From positions 1 through 46,215 of the forward strand of contig NZ_NFHE01000021.1 of assembly GCF_002161235.1 (NCBI RefSeq): a stretch of DNA of 46,215 bases, read 5' to 3'. This stretch comes from Pseudoflavonifractor sp. An85. GTDB lineage: Bacteria; Bacillota; Clostridia; Oscillospirales; Oscillospiraceae. The notes below the pieces were generated by a model, which saw only the letters and a program-made list of their open reading frames with translations, did not search any database and was not told the origin of the DNA. This document shows positions 1 through 7,518 of the stretch, in pieces; position 1 is the first letter of the stretch, and the number at the start of each line of letters is the position of its first letter. The position numbers and the translations under genes were made by a program.

Positions 1-2
1 CA

Positions 3-161
3 CCTGCTCCCAGTACCCCCCCTGCTGCATCCGATGCTCCGGAAGATGGAGGAGCCTTGGTGGACTACGAGGCAGTAGGCCCAGAATTTTCAGATGAAGT
101 CAATGTAGCCACCGAAGATGGCACGGACGCCGAAATGATAAAAATTTCTGGGAGGGATTAA
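3..161 (+). CDS. C-terminal end of an unidentified protein (partial, begins before the window)
   Basis: One frame is open from the window edge to a TAA at 159-161 and encodes 52 residues. The first part is rich in Pro, Ala and Ser; the rest is acidic (Asp/Glu) and ends in ISGRD. Such a composition is typical of a linker or tail of an exported or membrane protein, but nothing identifies the family. The stop lies 3 bases before the ATG of the next lipoprotein gene, and the GGGAGGGAT at its 3' end doubles as that gene's ribosome binding site. It is therefore probably the preceding gene of the same operon. Confidence 0.6.
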   Translation, partial: PAPSTPPAASDAPEDGGALVDYEAVGPEFSDEVNVATEDGTDAEMIKISGRD

Positions 162-164
162 GCC

Positions 165-1415
165 ATGAACATCAAACATTTTGGAGGGCGAATGCTAGCC
201 CTTGTATGTATCGCTTCTTTGATGGGCTGCTCTGCCCACACCATTTCTCAACCTTCCTCCACTGGGCATTCCGGATTTCAAAAGGAGACCAGCATCTCCA
301 ATGAAATGCGCTTGAATGCTGCCTGCCAGGTAGACGGAGGATATTATCTGCAAAGCGATGGATTGGTGTATTTTATGGACGCTACATCGGGGCGGATGAC
401 CCCTGTATGTGGGAAACCAGAGTGCCACCACTCCGACGACACCTGCAACGCCTGGGTCAATTCTCCCTTCTTGAGTTGGTACGATGGAAAGCTCTATTAC
501 GCCACCAGCAGCCTCAACACCGACAATCTGCTCACCCTATACTCCATGAACCAGGACGGAACCCAGCACGAAAAAGTGCAAACCATTCAGCTCCAAGGGG
601 CGGATTGGTCTACCTCTTATCAGCCCATGCTGGTAGGAGGATGGATTTACTTTATGGATTCCAACTCCATGCTCTATCGGGCCAAACTGGGAGCAGATGT
701 CTCCCAGGCCGACCTGCTGTTTCAAGAAAACTCCTCGGATATCTTGGAATCCACCTGGAAGTTTTGGGCGGATGGGGATGATGTGTATGCCATGAACCAT
801 GTACTGACTTCCAGTGGGGAATATGAGGACATCCTCTATCGCCTGGGCGAGAAGGAAACAGACACAAAAGAGATCTGGCGCTCTTCGGACATCGGCATTC
901 TTGGTGTGGACGAATCGGTTTCCTCCTGGTACATCACAGGTGGTCACCTTTACTACTATTTTTCTGGCAGCGATGTCTGGGACATGGACTTACAAACCAA
1001 TGTTTCCGCCAAGCTGGTGGATCTGCCGGATACACTACAAAGTGGAACCGCTATTTTCAATGATACCAATATTTTTATTTTGGATGATCAGCCTGACCCC
1101 ACCTTCGGCCCCCAAAGTCCATTCCGGTATGGAGGCAAGACCATTCGGGTCTACACCTACCAGGGGGAGCTGTCCAAAGAACTGGACTTACAGCCCATCT
1201 ACCAGCAATACCCCGATGTCGTTCATTGTGCCCTCATGTTTGCCGACACAGAGTACGCCTATGTATTGGCCTATCGTGGGATGGACAACAGCATTTCTAC
1301 CCACTTCTACCGTGTAGACTGGGAAACAGGTGACTGGACGGAACTGGACACATGGCCTGGTGCCGCCAATGTCTATGAATCCACTACATCAGAACCTCCG
1401 ATGCAAATCGGCTGA
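165..1415 (+). CDS. Lipoprotein with propeller-like repeats (DUF5050-like), ABC operon partner
   Basis: This 416-residue protein begins with a basic n-region, a hydrophobic stretch and the lipobox LMGC (Cys about residue 22), so it is predicted to be anchored outside the membrane. The mature part has repeated segments of the form 'GxxYYxxDxxxLYxxxxxG' (for example YYLQSDGLVYFMD, KLYYATSS, WIYFMDSNSMLYRA, HLYYYFSGSDVW), as in DUF5050 / beta-propeller lipoproteins of Clostridia. A Cys-rich patch (VCGKPECHHSDDTC, about residues 82-95) could bind metal or form disulfides. It is followed after 16 bases by an ABC ATPase gene and then a permease gene, so it may be an accessory lipoprotein of that transporter. 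The function is inferred from context only. Confidence 0.75.
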   Translation: MNIKHFGGRMLALVCIASLMGCSAHTISQPSSTGHSGFQKETSISNEMRLNAACQVDGGYYLQSDGLVYFMDATSGRMTPVCGKPECHHSDDTCNAWVNSPFLSWYDGKLYYATSSLNTDNLLTLYSMNQDGTQHEKVQTIQLQGADWSTSYQPMLVGGWIYFMDSNSMLYRAKLGADVSQADLLFQENSSDILESTWKFWADGDDVYAMNHVLTSSGEYEDILYRLGEKETDTKEIWRSSDIGILGVDESVSSWYITGGHLYYYFSGSDVWDMDLQTNVSAKLVDLPDTLQSGTAIFNDTNIFILDDQPDPTFGPQSPFRYGGKTIRVYTYQGELSKELDLQPIYQQYPDVVHCALMFADTEYAYVLAYRGMDNSISTHFYRVDWETGDWTELDTWPGAANVYESTTSEPPMQIG

Positions 1416-1431
1416 AGATAGGAGGAACTCC

Positions 1432-2295
1432 ATGCAACTGCAACTACAAAACGTGACCAAGAAATACGGAACCCACACTGCATTAGATGGTTTCTCCTTC
1501 ACCTTTGAGCCGGGAATCTACGGAATTTTAGGGGCCAATGGCGCTGGAAAAAGCACTCTGATGAACTTGCTCACCGATAACCTTTCCCGGACGAGTGGTG
1601 CCATTTTGTACAACAGCACAGACATTCTGGAGCTGGGCAAACGCTTTCGACAAGTGTTGGGATATATGCCCCAACAGCAGGGCCTTTACGAACAGATGAC
1701 AGCTCAGGCCTTCCTGGCCTATATGGCGGAGCTGAAAGGGATTCCCAAGAAACTGGCCAAAGAGCAGATGGACACCCTCCTGACCGTCACAAATTTATCT
1801 CAGGTGCGACACCGGAAGCTGTGTGGATTTTCCGGCGGGATGAAACAACGGGTGTTGCTGGCCCAGGCACTCTTAGGGAATCCGGAGGTGCTGATTTTGG
1901 ATGAACCAACGGCAGGCTTGGACCCCAAGGAGCGCATCCGAATCCGCAACTTCATCTCCTCCCTCTCCCGCAATCGCATCATCTTACTGGCCACCCATAT
2001 TGTCAGTGATATTGAGTACATCTCCGATCAAATCCTGATGATGAAAAAGGGCCATGTCATTGGCAGCGGTACCCCTGCGCATTTGCTAGAGAGCGTTTCG
2101 AACAAGGTAAAAGAACTTCCTTGTCCTCCGGATTGTCTGGAACAAATGGAGCAAGCGTATGCCGTTGGTAATGTTTTTCAGCGCAACGGCGAGACATGGA
2201 TTCGGGTAGTTGGCGACCACCTACCTGAGAAAGGGCATGAAGTACCCGAGCATTTGACCTTGGAAGATGTGTATTTATACTATCTGGGGGCGTGA
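1432..2295 (+). CDS. ABC transporter ATP-binding protein
   Basis: A 287-residue nucleotide-binding subunit. It has Walker A GANGAGKST (about residues 38-46), signature FSGGMKQRV, Walker B VLILDEPTAGLD, and an H-loop at LATHIVSD. The length and C-terminal extension fit exporters of the ABC-2 type (CcmA/NatA group). The ATG at 1432 is preferred because AGGAGG lies 7 bases upstream; in-frame codons before it overlap the upstream lipoprotein gene. The stop is 8 bases from the next start, so it is co-translated with the double permease, its likely membrane partner. The substrate cannot be read from the sequence; antimicrobial peptide or lipid-related export is the usual role. Confidence 0.9.
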   Translation: MQLQLQNVTKKYGTHTALDGFSFTFEPGIYGILGANGAGKSTLMNLLTDNLSRTSGAILYNSTDILELGKRFRQVLGYMPQQQGLYEQMTAQAFLAYMAELKGIPKKLAKEQMDTLLTVTNLSQVRHRKLCGFSGGMKQRVLLAQALLGNPEVLILDEPTAGLDPKERIRIRNFISSLSRNRIILLATHIVSDIEYISDQILMMKKGHVIGSGTPAHLLESVSNKVKELPCPPDCLEQMEQAYAVGNVFQRNGETWIRVVGDHLPEKGHEVPEHLTLEDVYLYYLGA

Positions 2296-2303
2296 GATAA
2301 ACC

Positions 2304-4688
2304 ATGAGAGAATGGAAACGAATCTTTACCCAGCGTCGCCTCTGTCTTGGTCTTTTGCTGATACTCTTTCTCAATGGTGTTTGGTTTATCCGAGAGCAGG
2401 CCTCCCGGCACTACGGTCTTGACCTGTCTCTCCCCTCCACTTCAGTCTCCTCAGAGTATGTCAGCCAAACCAACACGGTTTCCCAGGCAGAAGTGGATGC
2501 TTATGCCGCCTATACCCGCTATTTGCAGCGACTGGAGCAGGCAAAGGGCGAGCCAGTTTCTCAACGGATTGACACCTTGGAGCAGGAGCTGGGACAGCTG
2601 GAAGATGCCCTGACTGTAAACCCGTCCATGAATCTGTATGACCTCACTCTGGACTACATTGCCGTTCACAATGTGCTGTTACAGGCAAGGTATCTCCAGG
2701 ACTATCCCACCTTTCTGGAGGACATTCAAACCAGCAAGGACAATCTCTTATCCTTCTCCATCTTTCATGATACAGACTGCTTCTCTGGGCGCAATATTCT
2801 CAAGACCGCCTCGGATTTTGAAGCACTCAATGATGTGACCTTAACGATGGAGGCCAATGGCGCCGTGGAGGCTTTCATACATGCTCCCCTAACCGATTAC
2901 CTGATGGTGGTACTATCCTTTCTCTTGGTGGTATCCTTTTTGGAAGAGAGGAAACAGGGTCTATGGAGTTTGATCCATGCCACCCCCCAGGGGCGATTGC
3001 TCCTTACCCTGTGCAGAGCCCTGGCTCTCTTGGGTGGCTGTGTCCTTTGTGTCCTTTTGCTGTATGGTGAGACGTGGATGCTTAGCATGTATGTCTATGG
3101 AGGAGCCGGCAACTTAGGTCGAGCGGTTCAATCCATCGAAGTCCTGGGAAAACTACCGACGCTGTTTACCGTGGGTCAATTTCTGTTGCACTACGTCCTG
3201 CTACGGATTGCAACCATGTATCTGGTGAGTTTGCTCCTCTGGCTGCTTCTGAGTTGGATGCCCCACGGGAAATTTGCTTTTTTGGTGGCAGCCGGGATTA
3301 TGTGCTTGGAGTATGCCCTATATACGTTTTTGCCGGTGCAAAGTCCCCTCAACCCGTTGAAGTATTGGAACCTATTCACCTACATCAGCTTATCCGACCT
3401 CTACACGGAGTATCTGAACATCAATGTATTTGGGTATCCATGGGGAATCCGAATGATATCTGAGCTCGCACTTCTCCCCCTATGCGTGCTCTTTTTGGTT
3501 GCCTGTATCATGACGCAGTGTTTGCAAAAGCCCTACCACCAAAGGGACTGGGTAGCCCCCATTGCCGCAAAATACAACCGCCTCACAGACAAGGTTTTCT
3601 GTGGCCGCGGTCTGTGGGGAATGGAATGGTTCAAGACACTTTGGATACAAAAGGGGGTCGTTGTCATTCTTTCCCTCCTATATGTCACCAGCCAACTTTC
3701 TTTTTCTTCCAGCATTCCAGTGTCCAGCGCCGTGGATAGCACGGTGAGACAGTATACCGCAGCGTTGGAGGGTGAGATTACCCCGGACACCTTCGCCCAA
3801 ATAGGCCAAATGGAAGAGGAACTACAGAGTACCATAAACACCTACGCAGAGGCAAAGATCGCCTACCAAAACGGGGAGATGGAACGCTCTCAGCTGAACG
3901 TCTATGCCCACGAAGCGGAAGTAGCACAGATGAAGCAAGAGGCCATTTCCATCGTCCGGCAACGTGTGGAGAACTTGGCAGACAACGCAAATCAGCTGGG
4001 CATTACTCCGTGGCTGGTGGAATCCACCCCCTATGAACGCATATACGGCGAGGCCGCCAGCAAAAACCAACAGAACGCCTCCACCCTGGCTTTGTTGGCC
4101 TTGGTGTTCCTCCTGGCGGGGAATCTCCCCTACGAGCGTCAGGCTGGGATGATGCCACTCCTAATTGCCTCCCCACGGGGCAGAAACTCCCTGCTGAGAA
4201 GAAAAGTTGCAGTGGCTGGTCTCTGGGCAACCGTCGTTTGGACTGTGGTATATGGGTGGGAACTTCACACTTTGCTGTCATCCATCCCCATGGATACCCT
4301 ATCTGCTCCCATACAAAGTCTCCCTTTCCTGGAGCGCCTGACCATCCCTTGTACCATCCAAACCTTTTTATTTGCGTGGTATTTGGTACGTCTTATGCTC
4401 CTATTGGGTGGTGCAATATTGATCCTGGCTCTATCCATCCCAGCAGGTCAGAGAACCGTAGTATCCTACGCTGTTGTTCTAGCAGTCTTGGTTTTGCCCT
4501 CCCTCCTGTATTTTTATATGGGGATTCATGCACTGAAGTATGTGTCTTTTGCCCTGCCCCTGCAACTGCTTGATTTGGTGCAGGTCAAGCATCCGCTGGG
4601 GCTGCTGGGCATTCTTTGTGGGGGTTATATCATCCTTCTTGGCCTATCCATGTATCGTCTACGCCGAGCATTGAAAATCTGCCGATAA
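2304..4688 (+). CDS. Large ABC-2-like permease with internally duplicated halves
   Basis: A 794-residue membrane protein. Each half starts with one N-terminal membrane helix, then a long extracytoplasmic, partly coiled-coil segment (about 35-190 and 465-595), then a bundle of five to six helices. The halves carry a matching motif where each bundle begins: EERKQGLWSLIHATPQGR in the first and YERQAGMMPLLIASPRGR in the second. It therefore looks like two ABC-2 permease subunits fused into one chain, so a single copy could pair with two copies of the preceding ATPase. It starts 8 bases after the ATPase gene and is followed at once by a strong terminator, closing the operon. The substrate is unknown. 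Confidence 0.85.
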   Translation: MREWKRIFTQRRLCLGLLLILFLNGVWFIREQASRHYGLDLSLPSTSVSSEYVSQTNTVSQAEVDAYAAYTRYLQRLEQAKGEPVSQRIDTLEQELGQLEDALTVNPSMNLYDLTLDYIAVHNVLLQARYLQDYPTFLEDIQTSKDNLLSFSIFHDTDCFSGRNILKTASDFEALNDVTLTMEANGAVEAFIHAPLTDYLMVVLSFLLVVSFLEERKQGLWSLIHATPQGRLLLTLCRALALLGGCVLCVLLLYGETWMLSMYVYGGAGNLGRAVQSIEVLGKLPTLFTVGQFLLHYVLLRIATMYLVSLLLWLLLSWMPHGKFAFLVAAGIMCLEYALYTFLPVQSPLNPLKYWNLFTYISLSDLYTEYLNINVFGYPWGIRMISELALLPLCVLFLVACIMTQCLQKPYHQRDWVAPIAAKYNRLTDKVFCGRGLWGMEWFKTLWIQKGVVVILSLLYVTSQLSFSSSIPVSSAVDSTVRQYTAALEGEITPDTFAQIGQMEEELQSTINTYAEAKIAYQNGEMERSQLNVYAHEAEVAQMKQEAISIVRQRVENLADNANQLGITPWLVESTPYERIYGEAASKNQQNASTLALLALVFLLAGNLPYERQAGMMPLLIASPRGRNSLLRRKVAVAGLWATVVWTVVYGWELHTLLSSIPMDTLSAPIQSLPFLERLTIPCTIQTFLFAWYLVRLMLLLGGAILILALSIPAGQRTVVSYAVVLAVLVLPSLLYFYMGIHALKYVSFALPLQLLDLVQVKHPLGLLGILCGGYIILLGLSMYRLRRALKICR

Positions 4689-4730
4689 CATAGGGGGAAG
4701 CCGGGATGTCCGGCTTCCCCCTATGCATTT
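4689..4730 (+). terminator. Rho-independent-type terminator of the first ABC operon
   Basis: A perfect 16-bp stem (4689-4704 with 4710-4725, GC-rich, loop GATGT) begins at the stop codon of the double permease. The T-stretch after it is weak (CATTTCTT), but the stem is very stable. Confidence 0.8.
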
Positions 4731-4808
4731 CTTCAGTTCCCGTCCTTATGCCGCTTGAAGCCCTAAGTTGTTCATACGAACTCATTTTCTCTAAATGCAC
4801 AAAATGTA

Positions 4809-4837
4809 TTGTAATCAGCCATACAAAAGAGTATACT
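4809..4837 (+). promoter_or_regulatory. sigmaA promoter of the toxin-antitoxin operon, with palindrome over the -10
   Basis: TTGTAA (4809-4814) and TATACT (4832-4837) are separated by exactly 17 bases. The -10 lies inside the 8-base palindrome AGTATACT (4830-4837). That is a natural place for the autorepressing antitoxin to bind, which is inference from RelB-type systems. Transcription would start near 4844, just before the AAAGGCGG ribosome binding site. Confidence 0.7.
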
Positions 4838-4862
4838 GGTTTTAGAAAGGCGGTGTACAACT

Positions 4863-5159
4863 ATGGCAATCAAAACAGCAAACGTAACAGCACGGGTACA
4901 ACCAGAAATCAAGCAGCAAGCGGAGGCTATCCTGGATCAGCTGGGCATTCCCGTATCCGTCTTGATTGATACCCTTTATCGCCAAATCATTATGACCAAC
5001 AGCATTCCATATTCTTTTAGTGTCCCCTCCCTTCCAACACGGGATTCGATGTCTGCAGCACAGTTTGACCAGATGATGGAGAAAGCGCTGAATCAGGCCA
5101 AAGCAGAACAGGGAATGGACTTGGATGCTGCATTTGCCCGTATCAGTGAGCGTATCTGA
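4863..5159 (+). CDS. RelB/DinJ-family antitoxin
   Basis: A 98-residue protein. Its N-terminus (KTANVTARVQPEIKQQAEAIL) is the ribbon-helix-helix DNA-binding part of RelB/DinJ antitoxins, with the usual following helix LGIPVSVLIDTLYRQII. The C-terminal half (about 55-98) is charged and would wrap the toxin. The stop is 2 bases before the toxin start, the usual coupled arrangement. The protein should neutralise the toxin and repress the operon through the palindrome over its promoter. Family assignment is firm; the exact subfamily is not. Confidence 0.9.
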   Translation: MAIKTANVTARVQPEIKQQAEAILDQLGIPVSVLIDTLYRQIIMTNSIPYSFSVPSLPTRDSMSAAQFDQMMEKALNQAKAEQGMDLDAAFARISERI

Positions 5160-5161
5160 AG

Positions 5162-5497
5162 ATGGAATATAGAATCAAACTGACCAACTATGCCGTAGCA
5201 CAAATACAGGAAATCACCAGCTATATCACCCAAGTTCTTCAAGCTCCAGATACAGCACGTCGCTGGCTTGCAAAACTAAAGAAAGATATTTCCTTACTAA
5301 ATACCATGCCCAGCCGTTATCCTCTGACACCCGAAGAACCGTGGCGCTCAGAGGGGGTACATAAAATGCTGGTGTCGAACTTCCTGGTGTATTACTGGAT
5401 CGATGAAGTGCAGAAAGTAGTATGGGTCACCGCTGTTGTCTATGGGCGGCGAGATCAAATTCAGGTGCTTCGAGATATACCAAAGGATAAGATCTGA
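5162..5497 (+). CDS. RelE/ParE-superfamily toxin
   Basis: This 111-residue basic protein has the ParE/RelE fold pattern: N-terminal strand YRIKLTNYA, two helices (QIQEITSYITQVLQ and ARRWLAKLKKDISLL), then strands around PSRYPL, VHKMLVSNFLVYYWID and VVWVTAVVYGRRDQ. The LVSNFLVYYWID strand and C-terminal YGRRD are typical of this superfamily. Whether it cuts mRNA on the ribosome (RelE-like) or poisons gyrase (ParE-like) cannot be decided here. The family averages 90-110 residues, so it appears complete. It is followed by the dispersed repeat beginning at 5514. Confidence 0.9.
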   Translation: MEYRIKLTNYAVAQIQEITSYITQVLQAPDTARRWLAKLKKDISLLNTMPSRYPLTPEEPWRSEGVHKMLVSNFLVYYWIDEVQKVVWVTAVVYGRRDQIQVLRDIPKDKI

Positions 5498-5513
5498 TAA
5501 GGCGAGTGCTTCT

Positions 5514-5630
5514 TTTGTTTACAGTCCCTCAATCTCTGCGCCGTGTAGGATGCAAAAATCACTTGCCTACCCCTTGTCCCAGAGTTACAATACAGACATA
5601 CAATAACACGAAAGACGCTCCCCTTCCCTG
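5514..5630. repeat. Dispersed non-coding repeat, copy A (longest)
   Basis: Starting 17 bases after the toxin stop, this stretch matches 19530-19616 at its first part (TTTACAGTCCCTCAATCTCTG shared exactly) and 10197-10254 at its second part (CAGAGTTACAATACAGACA shared exactly). Further homology with the 19.6-kb copy resumes at 5758-5820 (GGTTAGAAAGTC..CAAGATTG, then CAAGAGGCC). No protein is evident. Copy A runs directly into the tRNA 3' remnant, so the whole unit (5514-5888) may be the scar of an integrated element. Confidence 0.7.
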
Positions 5631-5667
5631 TCGGCGCAAAGCGTCGGCAAAGGCTTGGGAGCGTTTC
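5615..5667 (+). terminator. Hairpin downstream of the toxin gene, possible terminator
   Basis: ACGCTCCC (5615-5622) pairs with GGGAGCGT (5657-5664), with an inner stem CGGCGC/GCGTCG around AAA, followed by TTT. It may end the toxin-antitoxin transcript; the short T-run makes this uncertain. Confidence 0.4.
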
Positions 5668-5801
5668 TGACCACAGAACATACCACACACACCCTCGGAA
5701 CACACGGAAATCACGAGTTCAAAGAGTGCCCAAGAGAAAGTGGATGGGAGCGGAAAGGGTTAGAAAGTCTTCAAGATTGTCAGGAAAATTTTGACATGAC
5801 C

Positions 5802-5847
5802 CTTCGGGTCCAAGAGGCCGCAGGTTCAAATCCTGTCACTCGGACCA
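5802..5847 (+). pseudogene. 3' half of a tRNA (tRNA-Pro-like), attachment-site scar
   Basis: From 5802 the sequence reads as the anticodon loop and 3' anticodon stem, variable loop, a good T-arm (GCAGG-TTCAAAT-CCTGT), the 3' acceptor strand CACTCGGA and an encoded CCA at 5845-5847. The matching 5' acceptor strand (TCCGAGTG) and D-arm are absent upstream, so no full cloverleaf can form. The GGCCGCAGG..CCTGTCACT pattern most resembles clostridial tRNA-Pro, but identity is tentative. tRNA 3' halves are the part duplicated when integrases use a tRNA gene as target; this is therefore best read as an att-site remnant. Confidence 0.65.
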
Positions 5848-5888
5848 AAAATCCGCTGCTTTCTCTCGAAAACAGCGGATTTTCTTTT
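5848..5888 (+). terminator. Terminator behind the tRNA remnant
   Basis: AAAATCCGCTG (5848-5858) pairs perfectly with CAGCGGATTTT (5873-5883), followed by CTTTT. It starts at the base after CCA, as expected if the original tRNA gene's terminator was carried along. Confidence 0.75.
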
Positions 5889-5965
5889 GATTTGTGCTTA
5901 GATTTTGGACTGAATTTTTCCCTTTCCAGGTTGACCACATAAATACCACAGACAGGATTAGTTTT

Positions 5966-6018
5966 CGCCCACAGAAAGGGTGCTTCTTTTTATAAAGAAT
6001 ACCCTTCTTTTCTGTGGC
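5966..6018 (-). terminator. Hairpin ending the sigma-factor remnant
   Basis: CGCCCACAGAAAGGGT pairs imperfectly with ACCCTTCTTTTCTGTGGCG across a loop containing GCTTCTTTTTATAAAG. It lies just beyond the minus-strand stop at 6026 and probably was the terminator of the original sigma/anti-sigma operon. Confidence 0.5.
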
Positions 6019-6025
6019 GAAATTC

Positions 6026-6277
6026 TTACTGCTCCACCTCCACTTCCTCACGTTTGGCAATCTCTGAATAGTTGTCCATATACGCATAGCGGCGCATGAA
6101 GATGACACGTTCTTTGATGGTCAACGTATCCAAAAAAGCCTCAATGATACGAGCTAATTTTCTGACTTCCATTTCGTCTTCAACAGTCTTCTGATCCGGA
6201 ATACAAGACTCCAATTCCTGCAGCGCACATTCGGAACGACAAAATAGCAACTCAACAATTTTCTCATCATCTGTCAT
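6026..6277 (-). pseudogene. Internally deleted ECF-type RNA polymerase sigma factor
   Basis: An 83-codon frame starts MTDDEKIVELLFCRSECALQEL, the usual beginning of small clostridial ECF sigma factors. It then jumps from the end of region 2 to region 4 (FLDTLTIKERVIFMRRYAYMDNYSEIAKR), where a conserved 'F..L...R.IFMRRY.YMD...EIAK' pattern is seen. Most of sigma region 2 is missing and the helix-turn-helix end is replaced by EEVEVEQ. That tail is encoded by the same DNA block found after the anti-sigma stop at 14116-14155, so the deletion probably ran through the partner gene. A good AAGGTGGTGATATC ribosome binding site remains. The product would not work as a sigma factor. The normal length is about 160-180 residues. 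Confidence 0.75.
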
Positions 6278-6297
6278 GATATCACCACCTTTCTCTT

Positions 6298-6339
6298 CTC
6301 ACCCACATACTACGATTTTATCAGCAAAGACTAAAGGAG
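6298..6339 (-). repeat. Leader/promoter block shared with the anti-sigma remnant
   Basis: This stretch upstream of the sigma remnant matches 14488-14529 almost base for base, including ATACTACGATTTTATCAGCAA. Read on the minus strand it contains TAAAAT with CTGACT 17 bases upstream, a plausible promoter. The two copies show that both remnants descend from the same kind of sigma/anti-sigma cassette. Confidence 0.7.
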
Positions 6340-6430
6340 TCAGGAGATTTTTCGATCGCAACTTATATAAGAAGGAAATAAGACTGCCTTGGATGAGTTT
6401 GTGGCGTAGTTGAAGCAGCCTAATGCAAAA

Positions 6431-6462
6431 TCAAAACCACCCGCTCAAACGGGTGGTTTTGA
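6431..6462 (-). terminator. Terminator of the small minus-strand gene
   Basis: TCAAAACCACCCG (6431-6443) pairs perfectly with CGGGTGGTTTTGA (6450-6462); on the minus strand the stem is followed by TTTTGC. It sits at the stop of the 60-codon gene, which supports that gene being transcribed. Confidence 0.75.
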
Positions 6463-6463
6463 C

Positions 6464-6646
6464 TCAACTTTCGCACATAGAAATAGAGTATACACCTTCC
6501 GATATTTTTAGCGTAAACCAAAACATTTCATGCTTGGTGCTCGCTTCAGATTCAGAAACATCCTCTACCACCGGCGACTCTTCCCAGTCCCACGAAATTA
6601 GTTCACCCTTTATAAATTCAAACAATTCGTTCACCTGAGTTTCCAT
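6464..6646 (-). CDS. Small acidic hypothetical protein (60 aa)
   Basis: The product starts METQVNELFEFIKGELISWDWEESP and ends ISMCES; it is acidic with an amphipathic N-terminal helix. No family is recognised. It may be the end of a longer ancestral protein, since upstream DNA shows no strong ribosome binding site (only CTGGAAAT). A terminator immediately after the stop and the same strand as the neighbours favour a real gene. It has no visible membrane segment or signal peptide. Confidence 0.45.
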   Translation of the reverse strand: METQVNELFEFIKGELISWDWEESPVVEDVSESEASTKHEMFWFTLKISEGVYSISMCES

Positions 6647-6730
6647 ATTTCCAGCGTCTGCACAGGCTCTCTTTGAAAATGATACCGTAATGGTTTCTCA
6701 TCCGCTCTCCTCCCCGCCCTCTCTTTTACC

Positions 6731-7369
6731 TTATACCAGATTCCACTGCTGCCCATCTGGCATTACCAGGAGGCTCCCAGGCATCCGCTCCAGAAGTTTC
6801 CCTGTCGCATAGTCCCGTACCAAAGTCTCCTCACGGTAGTCCGGGTCCTCATGCCATACCGTGGTATACATCTTGTCTCCATCCAGAATCTCAAAGCTTT
6901 CCCGATCTTCCAGTACGAATTCCCGTTGCTCTGGCCAGAGGATTTGGAACTTGTTGTCGTTTGGCGTCCGGGTCAACATCAAAGGCGGCGTGTGGAGCAA
7001 CAGATTGTAGCAATCCTCCGCTACAGAAAGTGGTAGAACCGCAATGGGCGTTGCTTGTCCTTTCTGGTCATCAAAACCCATGATGCGAATTTCGTTCCTC
7101 GGAAAATCAACCAGTAGTAATACCACCTGTCCGTTATGGTACACCGGCCTGCCCAAGTACTGTCCTGGCTCTGGATGTACGGGTTCATACACTGTTCCCT
7201 CTGGGTAGCGGACCAGAATCAGCCGGTTCTGCTGAATGGGGTTTCCATAACGGAAAAGCTCCTCCGCCTCGTACAAGTCCCCATGAGTGTAGTCCATGCC
7301 CCAATACCATGTTTCGCTTCCCGGTAGCGCATCCAGATAGGTAATCCCATTGGTGATGATTTGTTTCAT
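6731..7369 (-). CDS. Hypothetical protein (212 aa) under a CTTAAG-type promoter
   Basis: A soluble protein without signal peptide, rich in short beta segments and aromatic residues (LDALPGSETWYWGMDYTHGDLYEAEELFRYG, LVRYPEGTVYEPV, HNGQVVLLLVDFPRNEI). The alternation of strands and turns suggests a beta-sandwich or propeller-like fold, but I do not recognise the family. The start is supported by AGGAGGGAACCGC directly before the ATG. It has its own promoter (7402-7446), which is built like that of the ABC pair at 18388-19299, so it may respond to the same signal. It lies downstream of, but separately terminated from, the 7519-9093 genes. Confidence 0.7.
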   Translation of the reverse strand: MKQIITNGITYLDALPGSETWYWGMDYTHGDLYEAEELFRYGNPIQQNRLILVRYPEGTVYEPVHPEPGQYLGRPVYHNGQVVLLLVDFPRNEIRIMGFDDQKGQATPIAVLPLSVAEDCYNLLLHTPPLMLTRTPNDNKFQILWPEQREFVLEDRESFEILDGDKMYTTVWHEDPDYREETLVRDYATGKLLERMPGSLLVMPDGQQWNLV

Positions 7370-7401
7370 GCGGTTCCCTCCTCGGCTGTGGATGTACCGA
7401 G

Positions 7402-7446
7402 ATTATATCATATAGGACTGTAATCCGGCATTAATATCATCTTAAG
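7402..7446 (-). promoter_or_regulatory. CTTAAG-type activated promoter
   Basis: On the minus strand CTTAAGATGATATTAAT (from 7446) precedes TATAATCTC (-10 at 7407-7402) with 39 bases from the first base of CTTAAG to the first base of the -10. There is no -35 hexamer, as expected for a promoter that needs an activator. The arrangement and spacing are the same as at 19455-19499. CTTAAG-like half sites are typical for OmpR-family response regulators of lantibiotic or envelope-stress systems. Confidence 0.6.
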
Positions 7447-7465
7447 TTTTCATTGAGAAACAGAT

Positions 7466-7506
7466 GTGCGGGCGTCGAAGCTCATGGTCTCGACACCCGC
7501 ACGTTA
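7466..7506 (-). terminator. Terminator of the 7519-9093 gene pair
   Basis: GTGCGGGCGTCGA (7466-7478) pairs with TCGACACCCGCAC (7490-7502) with one mismatch. It lies between the stop at 7519 and the promoter at 7446, so it separates the two minus-strand units. Confidence 0.7.
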
Positions 7507-7518
7507 CTTTTATCCTCA

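Noticed and set aside
5655-5942. Plus-strand frame of 95 codons across the tRNA remnant
   Set aside because: It translates the tRNA 3' half and its terminator (VQEAAGSNPVTRTK), a familiar false gene call. No ribosome binding site.
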